Source of the DNA: a bacterium
GTDB taxonomy: Bacteria; Patescibacteriota; Minisyncoccia; Phycocordibacterales; UBA12079
Assembly (NCBI GenBank): GCA_018401295.1
Contig: JAGYLJ010000007.1
Coordinates: forward strand, 1 to 36,812
Reading direction: 5' to 3'
Length of the DNA stretch: 36,812 nucleotides
Under the pieces are notes generated by a model. That model saw only the letters and a program-made list of their open reading frames with translations. It did no database searches and was not told the origin of the DNA. Position 1 is the stretch's first letter, and the number at the start of each line of letters is the position of its first letter. This document shows, one piece after another, positions 1 through 10,140 of the stretch. Both the position numbers and the translations under genes were made by a program.

Positions 1-244
1 TAGTTATCATTACTACAGCTAATACACCAGCTACTCCTATAATTAGAGTAAACATACCCACTAAATATGGTCCTAGTCCAGGAGTATCAGTAACACCAGT
101 TCCCAAAGGAAGTGGTTCTAGAAGTTTATATTCAGGAGCTGTTGAGCCTACTTCAGTTTCAGCTTTTGTAATTAATGGGAATAAGGTTAAAAAACAAATT
201 ACTACCAAAATGATTTTTATAATTTTATTATTTCTTATCAACAT
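1..244 (-). CDS. Pilin-like small membrane protein, C-terminus cut by window edge (MLIRNNKIIKIILVVICFLTLFPLITKAETEVGS...GPYLVGMFTLIIGVAGVLAVVMIT...)
   Basis: Own translation of minus strand; signal peptide plus second TM; start overlaps region of next stop; T4SS gene context. Confidence 0.65.
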   Translation of the reverse strand, partial: MLIRNNKIIKIILVVICFLTLFPLITKAETEVGSTAPEYKLLEPLPLGTGVTDTPGLGPYLVGMFTLIIGVAGVLAVVMIT

Positions 245-246
245 AT

Positions 247-1242
247 TTAATTTGTATTATCTTCAAAATTGACTATAAAATTGTTATCAGTAAATTGTAA
301 AATACTATCCATATTTTGAATTTTAAGCGCTATTTGGGCGGAACCGGTTTTCCCTTCAGGCTGTCTAAGGATAATTTCATTATTATAAAAATTCATTATT
401 TGTCCGTTCATGGTCCATTTATAATTTATATTATTTTGGGGAGAAAAAAAGAAAGGAGAAGCAATAATTTTTATCTCTTCACTACCAAGGCTATATTCAT
501 TTTTAATAACCGTGTTGTACAATGTTCCTAAAAGAGGATCTTGTCTATAAAAAACAATTTCAGGATTTTCGGATCTAAAAGAAATACTTTTCTCTGTTTT
601 TAGTGCTCCATCTACTGATTCAATTGTAACAGTTACGCTTTTAGACCTATTAGTCTGAGGACCTTCTAATGAAAAAGTGTTTTTTCCATAACCCGACTGA
701 AGACCTTTGATTTTCCAATCTTCCTTCCAATTATAGATTAGTTTTTCACTTGAAATTTTTTGACCATTTTTATCAATAAAATTAGGAAGAGCTACTACGT
801 TAACTATAGAATTAGAAGAATTGAGGGCTTTCCCCTTATAAAAAGGCGGTGTGTAGGTATCAGCTTCCCAAATTAAATCTACTTCAGCAGGGGTTATTTG
901 AATTTGTTTTTGAAGTTGTCCATTATTTGATGTATTAACTTGGACAGTTAAAATTGTATTTTCTCCCCAATCTTTGGTTTGGAAAAAAAATTCTTTTTGT
1001 CCTATTCCTCTTTCTTTAATAATACCATCTATAGACCAGAGTATTTCATTCTTTTCTATAGCAAGGCCATATAACTCTACTTTAGCAGAAACTGTTTGGT
1101 TTGCAGATGGATATTCAGGATCTAATTTTAATTCTAAATTATAACCGGAAGAAACTGGGCTGTTGAAAGCTGCCCCGACGGGGATTGCTAAAAATGGAAG
1201 TAAGATAAAGAATAATATTTTGATTTTGTTGTTCATTTTCAT
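247..1242 (-). CDS. Secreted hypothetical protein with Ig/PKD-like repeats, T4SS-associated
   Basis: N-terminal signal peptide; operon position. Confidence 0.6.
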   Translation of the reverse strand: MKMNNKIKILFFILLPFLAIPVGAAFNSPVSSGYNLELKLDPEYPSANQTVSAKVELYGLAIEKNEILWSIDGIIKERGIGQKEFFFQTKDWGENTILTVQVNTSNNGQLQKQIQITPAEVDLIWEADTYTPPFYKGKALNSSNSIVNVVALPNFIDKNGQKISSEKLIYNWKEDWKIKGLQSGYGKNTFSLEGPQTNRSKSVTVTIESVDGALKTEKSISFRSENPEIVFYRQDPLLGTLYNTVIKNEYSLGSEEIKIIASPFFFSPQNNINYKWTMNGQIMNFYNNEIILRQPEGKTGSAQIALKIQNMDSILQFTDNNFIVNFEDNTN

Positions 1243-1246
1243 TATT

Positions 1247-1627
1247 TTAAATATTTTTAATTATTTTACTTATTGGAGTTCCTAAATCTTTTCCTAATGT
1301 TGATTTTAATTTTTTTTCTGCTCTTTCCATAAAAATAGTTGTGGATATCGTGAGTGTCCATATAGGAAAAGAAGCAATTATAGGGATTGCTTCCAATAAG
1401 GAACCCCCTGCTAGAGTAAAGAGTTTCTTTGGGTTATTAGTAAACTTTATTCCTTTTAACATAAACCATAAAAAAAATGTCATCCAAGCAAAAATACTGA
1501 TTAACCAATTTACAAAAGGCCCAATAAAAATCATTGTTAAGAAAGCCTGAATTCCATCAACAAGAACAGCAGTGCTGATCATTAGAGTGGCGGTAATATT
1601 ATCTATTTTAGGATTGTTTTTCTGCAT
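1247..1627 (-). CDS. Multi-pass membrane protein, T4SS-associated
   Basis: Several hydrophobic segments; overlaps the end of the VirB4 ORF. Confidence 0.6.
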   Translation of the reverse strand: MQKNNPKIDNITATLMISTAVLVDGIQAFLTMIFIGPFVNWLISIFAWMTFFLWFMLKGIKFTNNPKKLFTLAGGSLLEAIPIIASFPIWTLTISTTIFMERAEKKLKSTLGKDLGTPISKIIKNI

Positions 1628-3500
1628 CTTTTTTTTGTGTTAACTCATTTACATTTTTTAATTCTTCCATTGGTTTTTTTGTTCCCTCAGAGGATTCCTC
1701 CAGCTCTTTTTCGGACTGTCTTATGGCTAAAATTTGAGATGGGTCGGAAGTGATGATTTGATCTTCAGTATAGGAAGCAATTATTTTTATAGCCACATGT
1801 TTTAAGCCGGTAAAGAAAATACCCTCACCCACATTTGATTCTAGGAGTAAATATTTTTCTTCATCAGTTAAGTTGAATGTTTTTTGTACTACATCAATAC
1901 TGGTGGGTGACTGTTTCAATAACAACTGGATTGATGAGTTGGTAATAATAGGTAGTCCGTAAGGAGAACTTAGGAAGTCATTTACATCTTGAGTAATTGT
2001 GGAAAGGCCTAAGAAATATTTTCTACCTCTCTTAGCTAAACTAAATAGGAATGATGCTGTATCTTCTGTTTTCATCATCCACCAAGCCTCTTCTATCACA
2101 AGTAATCTTTTTCGCAAATTTTTCCTGACAGCATTCCAAATATAATGGGTAATTATATACATAGCCACTGACTTTAAATCATCTTCCATATCTCTCAAAG
2201 AAAAGACTACGAATTTTTTATTAATATCTACGTTAGTAGGTTGGTTAATAAAACCAGACCAAGTTCCTTTAGTGAATTTAGAAAGTTTCTGGGTTAATTT
2301 TTCTGTGCCTTCCATTCCTGATAGAACCAACTCAAAATCAGACAACAAAGGTGGTTCTATATTAGTGAAATCTACATCAGGAGTGATATCTTTCAGTGCA
2401 TATGTCTCTGTTACAGCCTTATCAATTATAGCGTCTTCTTCAGGACTAAGGCCTCCAAACATTACCCGAAATAAACCAACTAAGTTAATTGTATTGGAGC
2501 GTAGTACGTTTGCTTGTGATTCCCCTTCCCTTGCAATTGGTAAATCAAATGGATTGATATGGTGCTCAGAAGTAAGGGATATATTAAAGTACCTTCCATC
2601 CATAGCTTGAGATAAATATTCGTATTCTTTCTCTGGGTCAATCACCATAACTTCTATATCAAACATTAAAGAGCGAAGAATCTCTAATTTTACAGCATAT
2701 GATTTACCCGAACCAGACTTAGCAAATGTTACAGAGTTATAGTTTGGGAGAGAATATCTATCAAAAAGTACTAAACTGGAATTATGTCTATTAATTCCAT
2801 ACAGAATACCTTTATCTGAGGTTAAATCAAAAGAAACAAATGGAAAAATACTAGAAAGAGGAGCTGAATTTAATTTAGAGTGGACCCTTAGAAGGTCTTC
2901 TCCTAGAGGGAGTGTGCTTTTAAAACCCTGTTCTTGCTGAAACAAAGCTGGACGGACATATATCATTTTTGATTCTAAAATAGAGCGAATTTCTGATTCA
3001 GCTGCATCCAATTCTGCTTCTGAATCTCCATAAACTGAGATATAAACTCCAACATCAAATAGTTTTTCTTCAGCCTGTTGTAATTTATCTCGAAGATTTT
3101 CTAAGTTTTGATAGGCTGTATCTAGTGTAGGGTCACGAACTAATCCTTTTGATTCCCTTGCCATTATCTGGCTTTGCACCTCAGCGACTTTCTTTTGAAA
3201 TTGCCTCAAGACTTGGTCGGTGTCTACTGGATGAATAAAAATTGAAATATCAAATTCTTTATCTAAGTTAATAATTGGTGAAAACCAATTATCAGTTAAA
3301 AATTTTGGATATGAGATAACAAAAAAAGTTCTGGCAATCTTTTCTCCTAAACGGGTGTCCTTAGGGGTTATTTTCAAAGCTGAAGGGGCGATGATATCTT
3401 TTAACTCTAGAACTCCTGCATCGTAAATTTCCTGAGGTAAAATAGGTTCTATTTCTATTTTTTTATTTTTTTTACCTAAAAATTGATCTAATATTCCCAT
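1608..3500 (-). CDS. VirB4-family type IV secretion ATPase
   Basis: Walker A AKSGSGKSYAVK, VIDPEKEYEYL, LLVIEEAWWMMK (Walker B), TQDVNDFL motif. Confidence 0.93.
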   Translation of the reverse strand: MGILDQFLGKKNKKIEIEPILPQEIYDAGVLELKDIIAPSALKITPKDTRLGEKIARTFFVISYPKFLTDNWFSPIINLDKEFDISIFIHPVDTDQVLRQFQKKVAEVQSQIMARESKGLVRDPTLDTAYQNLENLRDKLQQAEEKLFDVGVYISVYGDSEAELDAAESEIRSILESKMIYVRPALFQQEQGFKSTLPLGEDLLRVHSKLNSAPLSSIFPFVSFDLTSDKGILYGINRHNSSLVLFDRYSLPNYNSVTFAKSGSGKSYAVKLEILRSLMFDIEVMVIDPEKEYEYLSQAMDGRYFNISLTSEHHINPFDLPIAREGESQANVLRSNTINLVGLFRVMFGGLSPEEDAIIDKAVTETYALKDITPDVDFTNIEPPLLSDFELVLSGMEGTEKLTQKLSKFTKGTWSGFINQPTNVDINKKFVVFSLRDMEDDLKSVAMYIITHYIWNAVRKNLRKRLLVIEEAWWMMKTEDTASFLFSLAKRGRKYFLGLSTITQDVNDFLSSPYGLPIITNSSIQLLLKQSPTSIDVVQKTFNLTDEEKYLLLESNVGEGIFFTGLKHVAIKIIASYTEDQIITSDPSQILAIRQSEKELEESSEGTKKPMEELKNVNELTQKKDAEKQS

Positions 3501-3520
3501 AATGTTTTTTTATTATCTCT

Positions 3521-4156
3521 CTAATTTAGTTGGACAGGTTTTTCTGATTCCCCAGGGTTAAATATTTTATAAAGTAATTCCACCGTTTCTTCTGTCCCTA
3601 ATCTAGCTAATCTAAGGCCTGTTCTAGTAAGTCCTTGTTCTACGACACTTACTCTTTGTTCTAATTGAGTTCGGGCCTCTTCAAATGAATCTGTTTTTTC
3701 TTCTTTATTTTTTGTTTTTCCAAACAAATTACCAAGGCCTCCTCCTCCCTGAAGAGCTGGTGGATTATAGGAAATAACTATAAAAAAGTTTTTGGATACA
3801 ATGTTTACATTTTCTGTGAAGTTTTTTATGAACTCAATGTATTCTTTGGTTTGGATTTTTATTAATTCATTTATTTGTTCTTTCCTCCTGGCTTCCATCA
3901 TAGCGATGTATTGTCGGATATCTAATTTTTTGGATTGGATATAAATTTGTGTGGAATATTCAAGTGAATTTAGAAAATTTTGGAATTGCATAAGGATGGC
4001 GTGTTGTTCATCTTGAGACTTTAGAGCAAAGTTTAGAGAAGATGTCATTAAAATGGAAACCATAGTTCCTCCTTTCAAAATAATAATACCATCTCGTATT
4101 TCTTTAACCGAGACGAAATCCTGTGTTTTTTTTATATTTGTGTTATTTTTATCCAT
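3521..4156 (-). CDS. TraC-like / VirB4-N-like T4SS accessory protein
   Basis: Sits between PrgI and VirB4; sequence style (VSVKEIRDGIIILKGGTMVSILMTSSLNFALKS) matches TraC-like domain proteins. Confidence 0.6.
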   Translation of the reverse strand: MDKNNTNIKKTQDFVSVKEIRDGIIILKGGTMVSILMTSSLNFALKSQDEQHAILMQFQNFLNSLEYSTQIYIQSKKLDIRQYIAMMEARRKEQINELIKIQTKEYIEFIKNFTENVNIVSKNFFIVISYNPPALQGGGGLGNLFGKTKNKEEKTDSFEEARTQLEQRVSVVEQGLTRTGLRLARLGTEETVELLYKIFNPGESEKPVQLN

Positions 4157-4158
4157 AT

Positions 4159-4413
4159 TTACCCTGTTAAATAAGATTTGACTCTCTTTTTAATAAATGC
4201 TTTCCCATAATAAGTTTTTAAATATTTTTCCCTGTGTGTTGCGTCTTGTTGATTTAAACAAGCTTCATAATAAATTAATTTTAACGGTAACCTATTTTTT
4301 GTGGATTGAACTCTACCTTTATTGTGACCGTCAAATCTTAACTTTAAATTTTTTGTGTATCCTGTATAAAATTTATTATCTTGTTTGGATTGTAACACAT
4401 ATACATAAAACAT
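4159..4413 (-). CDS. GIY-YIG nuclease family protein
   Basis: MFYVYVLQSKQDNKFYTGYTKNLKLRFDGHN...KSTKNRLPLKLIYYEA pattern. Confidence 0.92.
   Translation of the reverse strand: MFYVYVLQSKQDNKFYTGYTKNLKLRFDGHNKGRVQSTKNRLPLKLIYYEACLNQQDATHREKYLKTYYGKAFIKKRVKSYLTG
4161..4174. repeat. Left inverted repeat ACCCTGTTAAATAA flanking GIY-YIG ORF
   Basis: Exact reverse complement of 4433-4446. Confidence 0.85.
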
Positions 4414-4432
4414 ATATTCCTAAAATTTAAAG

Positions 4433-4446
4433 TTATTTAACAGGGT
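4433..4446. repeat. Right inverted repeat TTATTTAACAGGGT flanking GIY-YIG ORF
   Basis: Exact reverse complement of 4161-4174; TTATTTAACAGGGTTAA also found at 25650-25666. Confidence 0.85.
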
Positions 4447-4844
4447 TAACTTTCGTTCTGAATATCTAAACTCCAACTTAAATCTTTTAATTTACTATTT
4501 GATAATTTAGGAATATTAAGTTGTTTAACCACATCAACAGTCTCTTTGTCTTTCTTCTTCTTCTTTTCTTCTTTTTTCCAAATATACAATTTATTACCTA
4601 ATAGGTATTTAAAAGCTGACTCAGTTAGCAAAATAAGGGGCCTATTATCTTTTTTATAAAAAGCTAATGCACCAGAGAGCCCCATGATTGGAAGGATTAA
4701 AAGGACGGCTATAAAAAAAGGTAAAAAGGAATATAAAGTAAAACTAATTCCTGCTCCTCCGGCGAGATAGATAAATTGTTTTAAAGTTAAGGGTCCAAAT
4801 ATTTTGTCCTCAACTTCAATAAATTGTGGTACTTCAAATTGCAT
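4446..4844 (-). CDS. PrgI family protein (T4SS)
   Basis: MQFEVPQFIEVEDKIFGPLTLKQFIYLAGG, two TM segments. Confidence 0.85.
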   Translation of the reverse strand: MQFEVPQFIEVEDKIFGPLTLKQFIYLAGGAGISFTLYSFLPFFIAVLLILPIMGLSGALAFYKKDNRPLILLTESAFKYLLGNKLYIWKKEEKKKKKDKETVDVVKQLNIPKLSNSKLKDLSWSLDIQNES

Positions 4845-4907
4845 AATATGAAAGAATTTTTAATTTTGTAAATAATTTTCTAATTTTTTAAATAATTTTC
4901 TAATTTT

Positions 4908-5252
4908 TTAAATTTGACAACTTTTGAAAATCTTTGAAAAAATTGGTGTTAATTCGTGAGCTTCTTTCCACAGCTTTTTACAAATTTCTTTTTTATTTTC
5001 TGACGATTGGGCAATCATTCTTAACCAGTGTTTCGTTTCATTTGCTTCTTTTCCACAAATACGAACTTTATTTTTAAAATCTTTTTTACTACTTGCTTGA
5101 TTTGCTTCCATATAGTTTGCTCCAATACTAGTAGCTGACCTAACTATTTGATTGATTAACGGTTTGTTTATTTCATTTTTTTCTAAACCTTTAGCAAAGA
5201 TTATAACATTTTCTCCAAATTTTGCGGTTCTTTCCTCTAAATCATACTCCAT
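4908..5252 (-). CDS. Four-helix-bundle protein (23S rRNA intervening-sequence protein / S23 family)
   Basis: NQIVRSATSIGANYMEANQASSKKDF...KEANETKHWLRM pattern. Confidence 0.88.
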   Translation of the reverse strand: MEYDLEERTAKFGENVIIFAKGLEKNEINKPLINQIVRSATSIGANYMEANQASSKKDFKNKVRICGKEANETKHWLRMIAQSSENKKEICKKLWKEAHELTPIFSKIFKSCQI

Positions 5253-5314
5253 AATATTTAAAAATTAAAAATTTCAGCATTATTTAAAAATTATAAAATT
5301 AATAATTAAAAATT

Positions 5315-5974
5315 CTATAAATCAAATGGCTCGCGGTATGGATCCATTACATATTTTTTTTCTGGACTTTGCTCAATTTTTTCTTTTGAATCATTTAGAC
5401 TTTCTTTATTGTCTTCATTTTGTGCTACTTTTTTGTCTTCTAATTTCTTAATTTCATTTAAAATTTTTTCATTTTCAGTTGGTTTCGTTATTTTTTGTAG
5501 CTCGTGTTCAGGTTGTTCTATTAAGTTTGTTGTTATTTCTTGGTTGATTTCTGGTGGTATATTTATTGATTCTTTAGGCTTTTCTATCTCTTGTAAAAGT
5601 TCATCTCTTAATCTTTCTTGCTCAATCTCGTCAAAATCATCTTCCTCACTTACTTCCTGTTTTTGAGTAGCGGACCTTAACGAATCTTTAATGTCTTTTA
5701 AAATTATATTATTAACATCTTCAGCAATTTTTTCTGCCGTTTCTCTGTCTAATTCAGTAACTCTCTGAATGTTCTTAACAAAGCTATCAGAACTTTTTAG
5801 TCCGAGCATCACATAACCTATTTCTTTTGTTAGCTCTTCTCCTTCATCAAATTGGAGTCTATATTTATTGACTATATTTTGTAATTTCTCATTGACTTCA
5901 GTAGACGAAATCGCTTCTCTGACATTGTCAGGGATAGAGCGGTATTTTTCTTCTAAGACTTTAAATGGAAACAT
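5315..5974 (-). CDS. Hypothetical coiled/charged protein in T4SS cluster
   Basis: ORF in operon frame. Confidence 0.55.
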   Translation of the reverse strand: MFPFKVLEEKYRSIPDNVREAISSTEVNEKLQNIVNKYRLQFDEGEELTKEIGYVMLGLKSSDSFVKNIQRVTELDRETAEKIAEDVNNIILKDIKDSLRSATQKQEVSEEDDFDEIEQERLRDELLQEIEKPKESINIPPEINQEITTNLIEQPEHELQKITKPTENEKILNEIKKLEDKKVAQNEDNKESLNDSKEKIEQSPEKKYVMDPYREPFDL

Positions 5975-6027
5975 ATTGTTAAAATTTTTAATTTTTTAAT
6001 TTTTAAATAGACCTAAGTTTTTAATTT

Positions 6028-7920
6028 TTATGTTTTGTCTACTTTTGTTTTTTCTTTCGCTTTTGCTAAGTCTTCTTTAGCTTTTTCAATAGCTTCTTTG
6101 AGTTTTAGGTCCTTAATTCTTAATTCTTCCTCTTCTTTATATACAGCCTCCCTAAAATCAGTAAGTACATCCCCTCGATCCTTAGCGTCTTCTAACTGAT
6201 CTTTAGCTCTTCTTAATCTATCCTTTATATTCAAAAGCTCATCATCAGTCTTTATTCCTTCTTGTGCTGTTTTGAGATCTCTTTTCTTTGTAGTTTCTGC
6301 TATGATATCTGCTCCAGCCTGCTTTCTTCCTTTAACAGCTGCTCCTTTTATCATTGTTCCCCAAATTCCACTTGGTTCTTTTGATCCTCTTTTTTGTGCA
6401 TAGGCTTCGGTTCTACTTACCATAACTTTTACTTCATTACCTTTAGCGTCTTTTTTGATTGTTCCATCTTTTTCTCTTTCAAATAGCTCTTTGCCACTAG
6501 CATCTTTTGCTTGTATGTCAGAGTCCCCCTTTAGACTCTTAGCATAGGCTATATCTGCTTTCTTAGCTTCAGCAGTTGTCGTTTTATAGCCACTCTTAAT
6601 TCCTGCTCCTACTCCCATCTTCTTACCCATTTCCGTATTTCTAACATCATAGGATGCATCACCAGCATATCTTAGTGTTTTCAAAGCTAATTTAGAACCA
6701 GCTCCTCCTCTAGCTGCTCTGTTCTGCATCCAATCACTCTCAGCTGCTCGTTGAGCTACACCACCAACAGTTCTTCTTGCTAATCTACCACCTACACCAA
6801 AAGTAGCAGCTCCTGCCCCAGTTTTAATTTTACCTGTTCCCCATTTATTTAGGTTTTTACCCATACTCATCATCCCGCTAGCTCCTGTAGCTCCTAATTT
6901 AGAAGCCGAAATAAGAGAGGCTAATAGTAGACCGATGATTAGAATGAAATTGAAAAGTATTAACATTGTGTCACCTCCTGTGGCTAAGTTTGAAAAACCT
7001 TTACTCTCTAACTCTGAAGCTTTACTGATGTTATCTCTAAAAGTATCACTAGAAACTGCCATAGCCACAACATAAATAAACATCATAAAAACAGGAGCGA
7101 AAAAAGATTCTTTAAAAAGAGTATTCCACCATTGTTTAGAATGACCACTGGTGGCGGGCAGAATCATACCCAAAAATGCCAGAGGTGAAATCATCATCAA
7201 AAACATTAGAACCACAATTCGTTTCATGAGTAAAATAGCACCAGCAAAGAAGATAAAAGCGGTTACAACCAACAAAATAGAACCTAAAACCGCAACAATT
7301 AAAATACTCCCACCATTTAATTTTGAGCCGTGTAAGTCTGTTGATTTAGCATCAAGGTCTCCACTTTTATAAATCGTATGTAAATTTAAAGCACCTGCAA
7401 AAATAGAAGTAATGCCTTTATCCCAATCATCAATACCCCCTGAACTAGCCTTTTCTATTGTGGCATTATAAAAACCAACCGTAAAAACATTAGCAGCATC
7501 AATAATAACTCTAGTAGAAAAAAGACTGAAGTTAATTAAAAGAGCGACCAAGATAACTTTTGTGAGTAATTGTTTCGCCCCGTAAGACTGGATTCCTAAG
7601 ATAGTAGCAATGGAAATAGCTAAAAGTATAAAAATAAAGACCATGTTGGATATATTTCTAAAGATTTCCCAACCAATATCAACCATCCCTGTTTGTTCAA
7701 CAAGTGTAGCAAAATCAATGGTGTATTTTATTACGTAATTAAAGAGAATTCCGGCTATACGAAGTATTTGTGATGAAATAAATATAAGGACATTACCAAT
7801 AGCCATCCAGATTTCTTCCCAATCTGGGGCAGGCCAGGCAGCATTAACAAACTTAAAATTAGTTAGAAAAACCAGTGCTGACAGTAAAGATATTATTTTG
7901 TAATTTTTAAATTTTTTCAT
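6028..7920 (-). CDS. TrbL/VirB6-like polytopic membrane protein
   Basis: Multiple TM segments, Gly/Ala-rich cytosolic tail, position in T4SS operon. Confidence 0.65.
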   Translation of the reverse strand: MKKFKNYKIISLLSALVFLTNFKFVNAAWPAPDWEEIWMAIGNVLIFISSQILRIAGILFNYVIKYTIDFATLVEQTGMVDIGWEIFRNISNMVFIFILLAISIATILGIQSYGAKQLLTKVILVALLINFSLFSTRVIIDAANVFTVGFYNATIEKASSGGIDDWDKGITSIFAGALNLHTIYKSGDLDAKSTDLHGSKLNGGSILIVAVLGSILLVVTAFIFFAGAILLMKRIVVLMFLMMISPLAFLGMILPATSGHSKQWWNTLFKESFFAPVFMMFIYVVAMAVSSDTFRDNISKASELESKGFSNLATGGDTMLILFNFILIIGLLLASLISASKLGATGASGMMSMGKNLNKWGTGKIKTGAGAATFGVGGRLARRTVGGVAQRAAESDWMQNRAARGGAGSKLALKTLRYAGDASYDVRNTEMGKKMGVGAGIKSGYKTTTAEAKKADIAYAKSLKGDSDIQAKDASGKELFEREKDGTIKKDAKGNEVKVMVSRTEAYAQKRGSKEPSGIWGTMIKGAAVKGRKQAGADIIAETTKKRDLKTAQEGIKTDDELLNIKDRLRRAKDQLEDAKDRGDVLTDFREAVYKEEEELRIKDLKLKEAIEKAKEDLAKAKEKTKVDKT

Positions 7921-7955
7921 TATTAATCAATTTTTTCTAAAAACACAATTTATTA

Positions 7956-10127
7956 TTAATTGTGAGAGGTTCGGTATATTGTAAATGGGCCGTTATAACT
8001 TTCTGCCTTACATCTTATCCCATAATAGTCGGTTCCACCTGCCGTTACATATATTGGATCAAGAGAAGGTGGCACACCTATGGCTGGATAGGAAGCAGCC
8101 ATCGTTTGAGGGTCTGTTCCCCATAAAATTTCTTGGCCATTATAGGTTATTTTTTTAACTGAATAAGCGCCAACAGGTAGAGGTTCTGTATATGTGGCCC
8201 CTTTTATCTCAAAAGATTCGTGAACATCTGAAGTCACGTACCATGTGTAACTTTCTTGATAGTTGCTTGCAATTCCATAATCGTCTATATATGAATTAAA
8301 TTGGAGTATCCCGGTGTCTCCTGTTGTCGTCCCTACAGTTATCGTCACTGGACCACAATTTTTAGTGCCTTCTGCTCCTACAACTGTTCCTGTATAGGCT
8401 GTGGTTGCTGTTGGAGTGACAGTTGTTGTCCATGAAATAAGATCTCCTGTTGGCACCGTTATATCATTAATAGTACCAGAAGTGGCTCCCGTTGATGTCC
8501 ATTTTAAGGTTGAACTACCACCAGGAGATATATTTGTTAGTGTTGCTTCTAGAGTGCAGGTTGGTCCTGTTGTTTCAGGAGGAGTATAAATTCCTATTGG
8601 TTCTTGAAAATCCCCCCCTCCATCTTCACAGAGTGCACCTTCTGTTAGTACATCGGCTATTATTGCATCCATAGCTGGTTTAATTGTTCCGTTGTATTCT
8701 AATTCTGCAGTAGCCACATCTTCTTTCCCATGTAGTTCTAGCGCGTTAAAATCATCAATTATTTCTTGAATAGTCGCTGGGTTTGCACCTGTTGTCTCTG
8801 GATTAGCTGCTATGGCTGCTGCAATTCTGTCTAACAATAAACCTAATGTCGTAATATTATCTTCTGCTACTGTGACTTCAGCATCTAGTCTCGCCCAGAG
8901 TGGATTGAGGGTTCCAGTGAGTATTAATTCAGCTGCCGCGATTTTAGCATCTACTTGATCTTGTGTAAGAGTAGGTGGGGTGGCTGAAGTATTAACTACA
9001 TAGCCTTTCCAACAACTAATTTCAGCGTTTACATAAGCTATAGCCGACTCAACGCTAGCTAATGACTGTTCTTTCCAACTCTTGTACTCTTCTTCTAGTA
9101 CGATAGCTGGACTAATTACATCATCTATTAGGCTCTGAATTGTTTTAGCTGGAAGCTCAGAGAAATTTTCTCCGTTTGCTCCTCCAGGATCTGAGTTTAG
9201 AAGGCCTCCGCTTCCTAGAACGGAATTAAGTAATTGATTAAGAAGAGCTCCTACAATTTCGTTGATTTCATCAGCTACTTGTAGCCTTTTATTTCCAGAG
9301 GTCAGAGTATCTGCTAATGTGTCCTCGATTAAACTTCCTGGGGTTTTGGTAGTACATTTGCCGGGTACTTTAACAGGGGTACATACTTCAGTTGTCCCTG
9401 CTCCTAATAGCTCTACTTGGCGGCACTCATCTTTTGTTGTATCTTTTTCACAACTTTCAAATTCAAGCATTCCTCCACCCCAGTTTCCTTTAATGATTTT
9501 TTTGTCTTCAGCTTCTGCCATTTTGAGATTTAAATCAATATAACCTGCTGCATATGCCCCGTAAGCATTATTTTGTGGTTGTGTAAGGACGGAAAATTTG
9601 TTCCAAGACCAATTATTACCAAGATCATCTATAGCACTATTAACATTTTCAAAAGCACTTGATAGAGTACAGCGAGCTTCTCTCTCACTTCCTAATTGAA
9701 GTGTTAAAGCTATTTTAATATCTAAGCTAAACGGGCTACATAGAAAGGCTAAGGGACTTCCATCAATGAAGTCGCCTAAAGTTTGATCAGCAACATCTTC
9801 TAAAAATCCATCAAAATTGGTGATAAAACCAGGACCTCCTTCGAAACCGTTATTTATCCAGTCTACTACAGAGTCAGATACTTGTTCTATTATATTATTT
9901 ATAGCCATCCATGCTATACCATCAAGTATATTATCTTTTATCCACTGTAAATTTTCGAGGACTGTAGTTTCTATATTCGTGAAAAGGTTTTCACCAACTT
10001 CTACTACGGTATCACCAAACCCCCACCAAGCTTCTGTTTCCTTGGGACTGAAAGAAGATCCATAAAAAAAGAAAATAGAGGCAATTAAAATCGAACTAAA
10101 TATTTTTTTATATTTTTTTAAAAACAT
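7956..10127 (-). CDS. Large secreted protein with C-terminal Ig-like domain, T4SS-associated
   Basis: Signal peptide; SPGGSSTLKWTSTGATSGTI Ig-like segment common in Parcubacteria surface proteins. Confidence 0.6.
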   Translation of the reverse strand: MFLKKYKKIFSSILIASIFFFYGSSFSPKETEAWWGFGDTVVEVGENLFTNIETTVLENLQWIKDNILDGIAWMAINNIIEQVSDSVVDWINNGFEGGPGFITNFDGFLEDVADQTLGDFIDGSPLAFLCSPFSLDIKIALTLQLGSEREARCTLSSAFENVNSAIDDLGNNWSWNKFSVLTQPQNNAYGAYAAGYIDLNLKMAEAEDKKIIKGNWGGGMLEFESCEKDTTKDECRQVELLGAGTTEVCTPVKVPGKCTTKTPGSLIEDTLADTLTSGNKRLQVADEINEIVGALLNQLLNSVLGSGGLLNSDPGGANGENFSELPAKTIQSLIDDVISPAIVLEEEYKSWKEQSLASVESAIAYVNAEISCWKGYVVNTSATPPTLTQDQVDAKIAAAELILTGTLNPLWARLDAEVTVAEDNITTLGLLLDRIAAAIAANPETTGANPATIQEIIDDFNALELHGKEDVATAELEYNGTIKPAMDAIIADVLTEGALCEDGGGDFQEPIGIYTPPETTGPTCTLEATLTNISPGGSSTLKWTSTGATSGTINDITVPTGDLISWTTTVTPTATTAYTGTVVGAEGTKNCGPVTITVGTTTGDTGILQFNSYIDDYGIASNYQESYTWYVTSDVHESFEIKGATYTEPLPVGAYSVKKITYNGQEILWGTDPQTMAASYPAIGVPPSLDPIYVTAGGTDYYGIRCKAESYNGPFTIYRTSHN

Positions 10128-10140
10128 TGGTTATTTTTTC

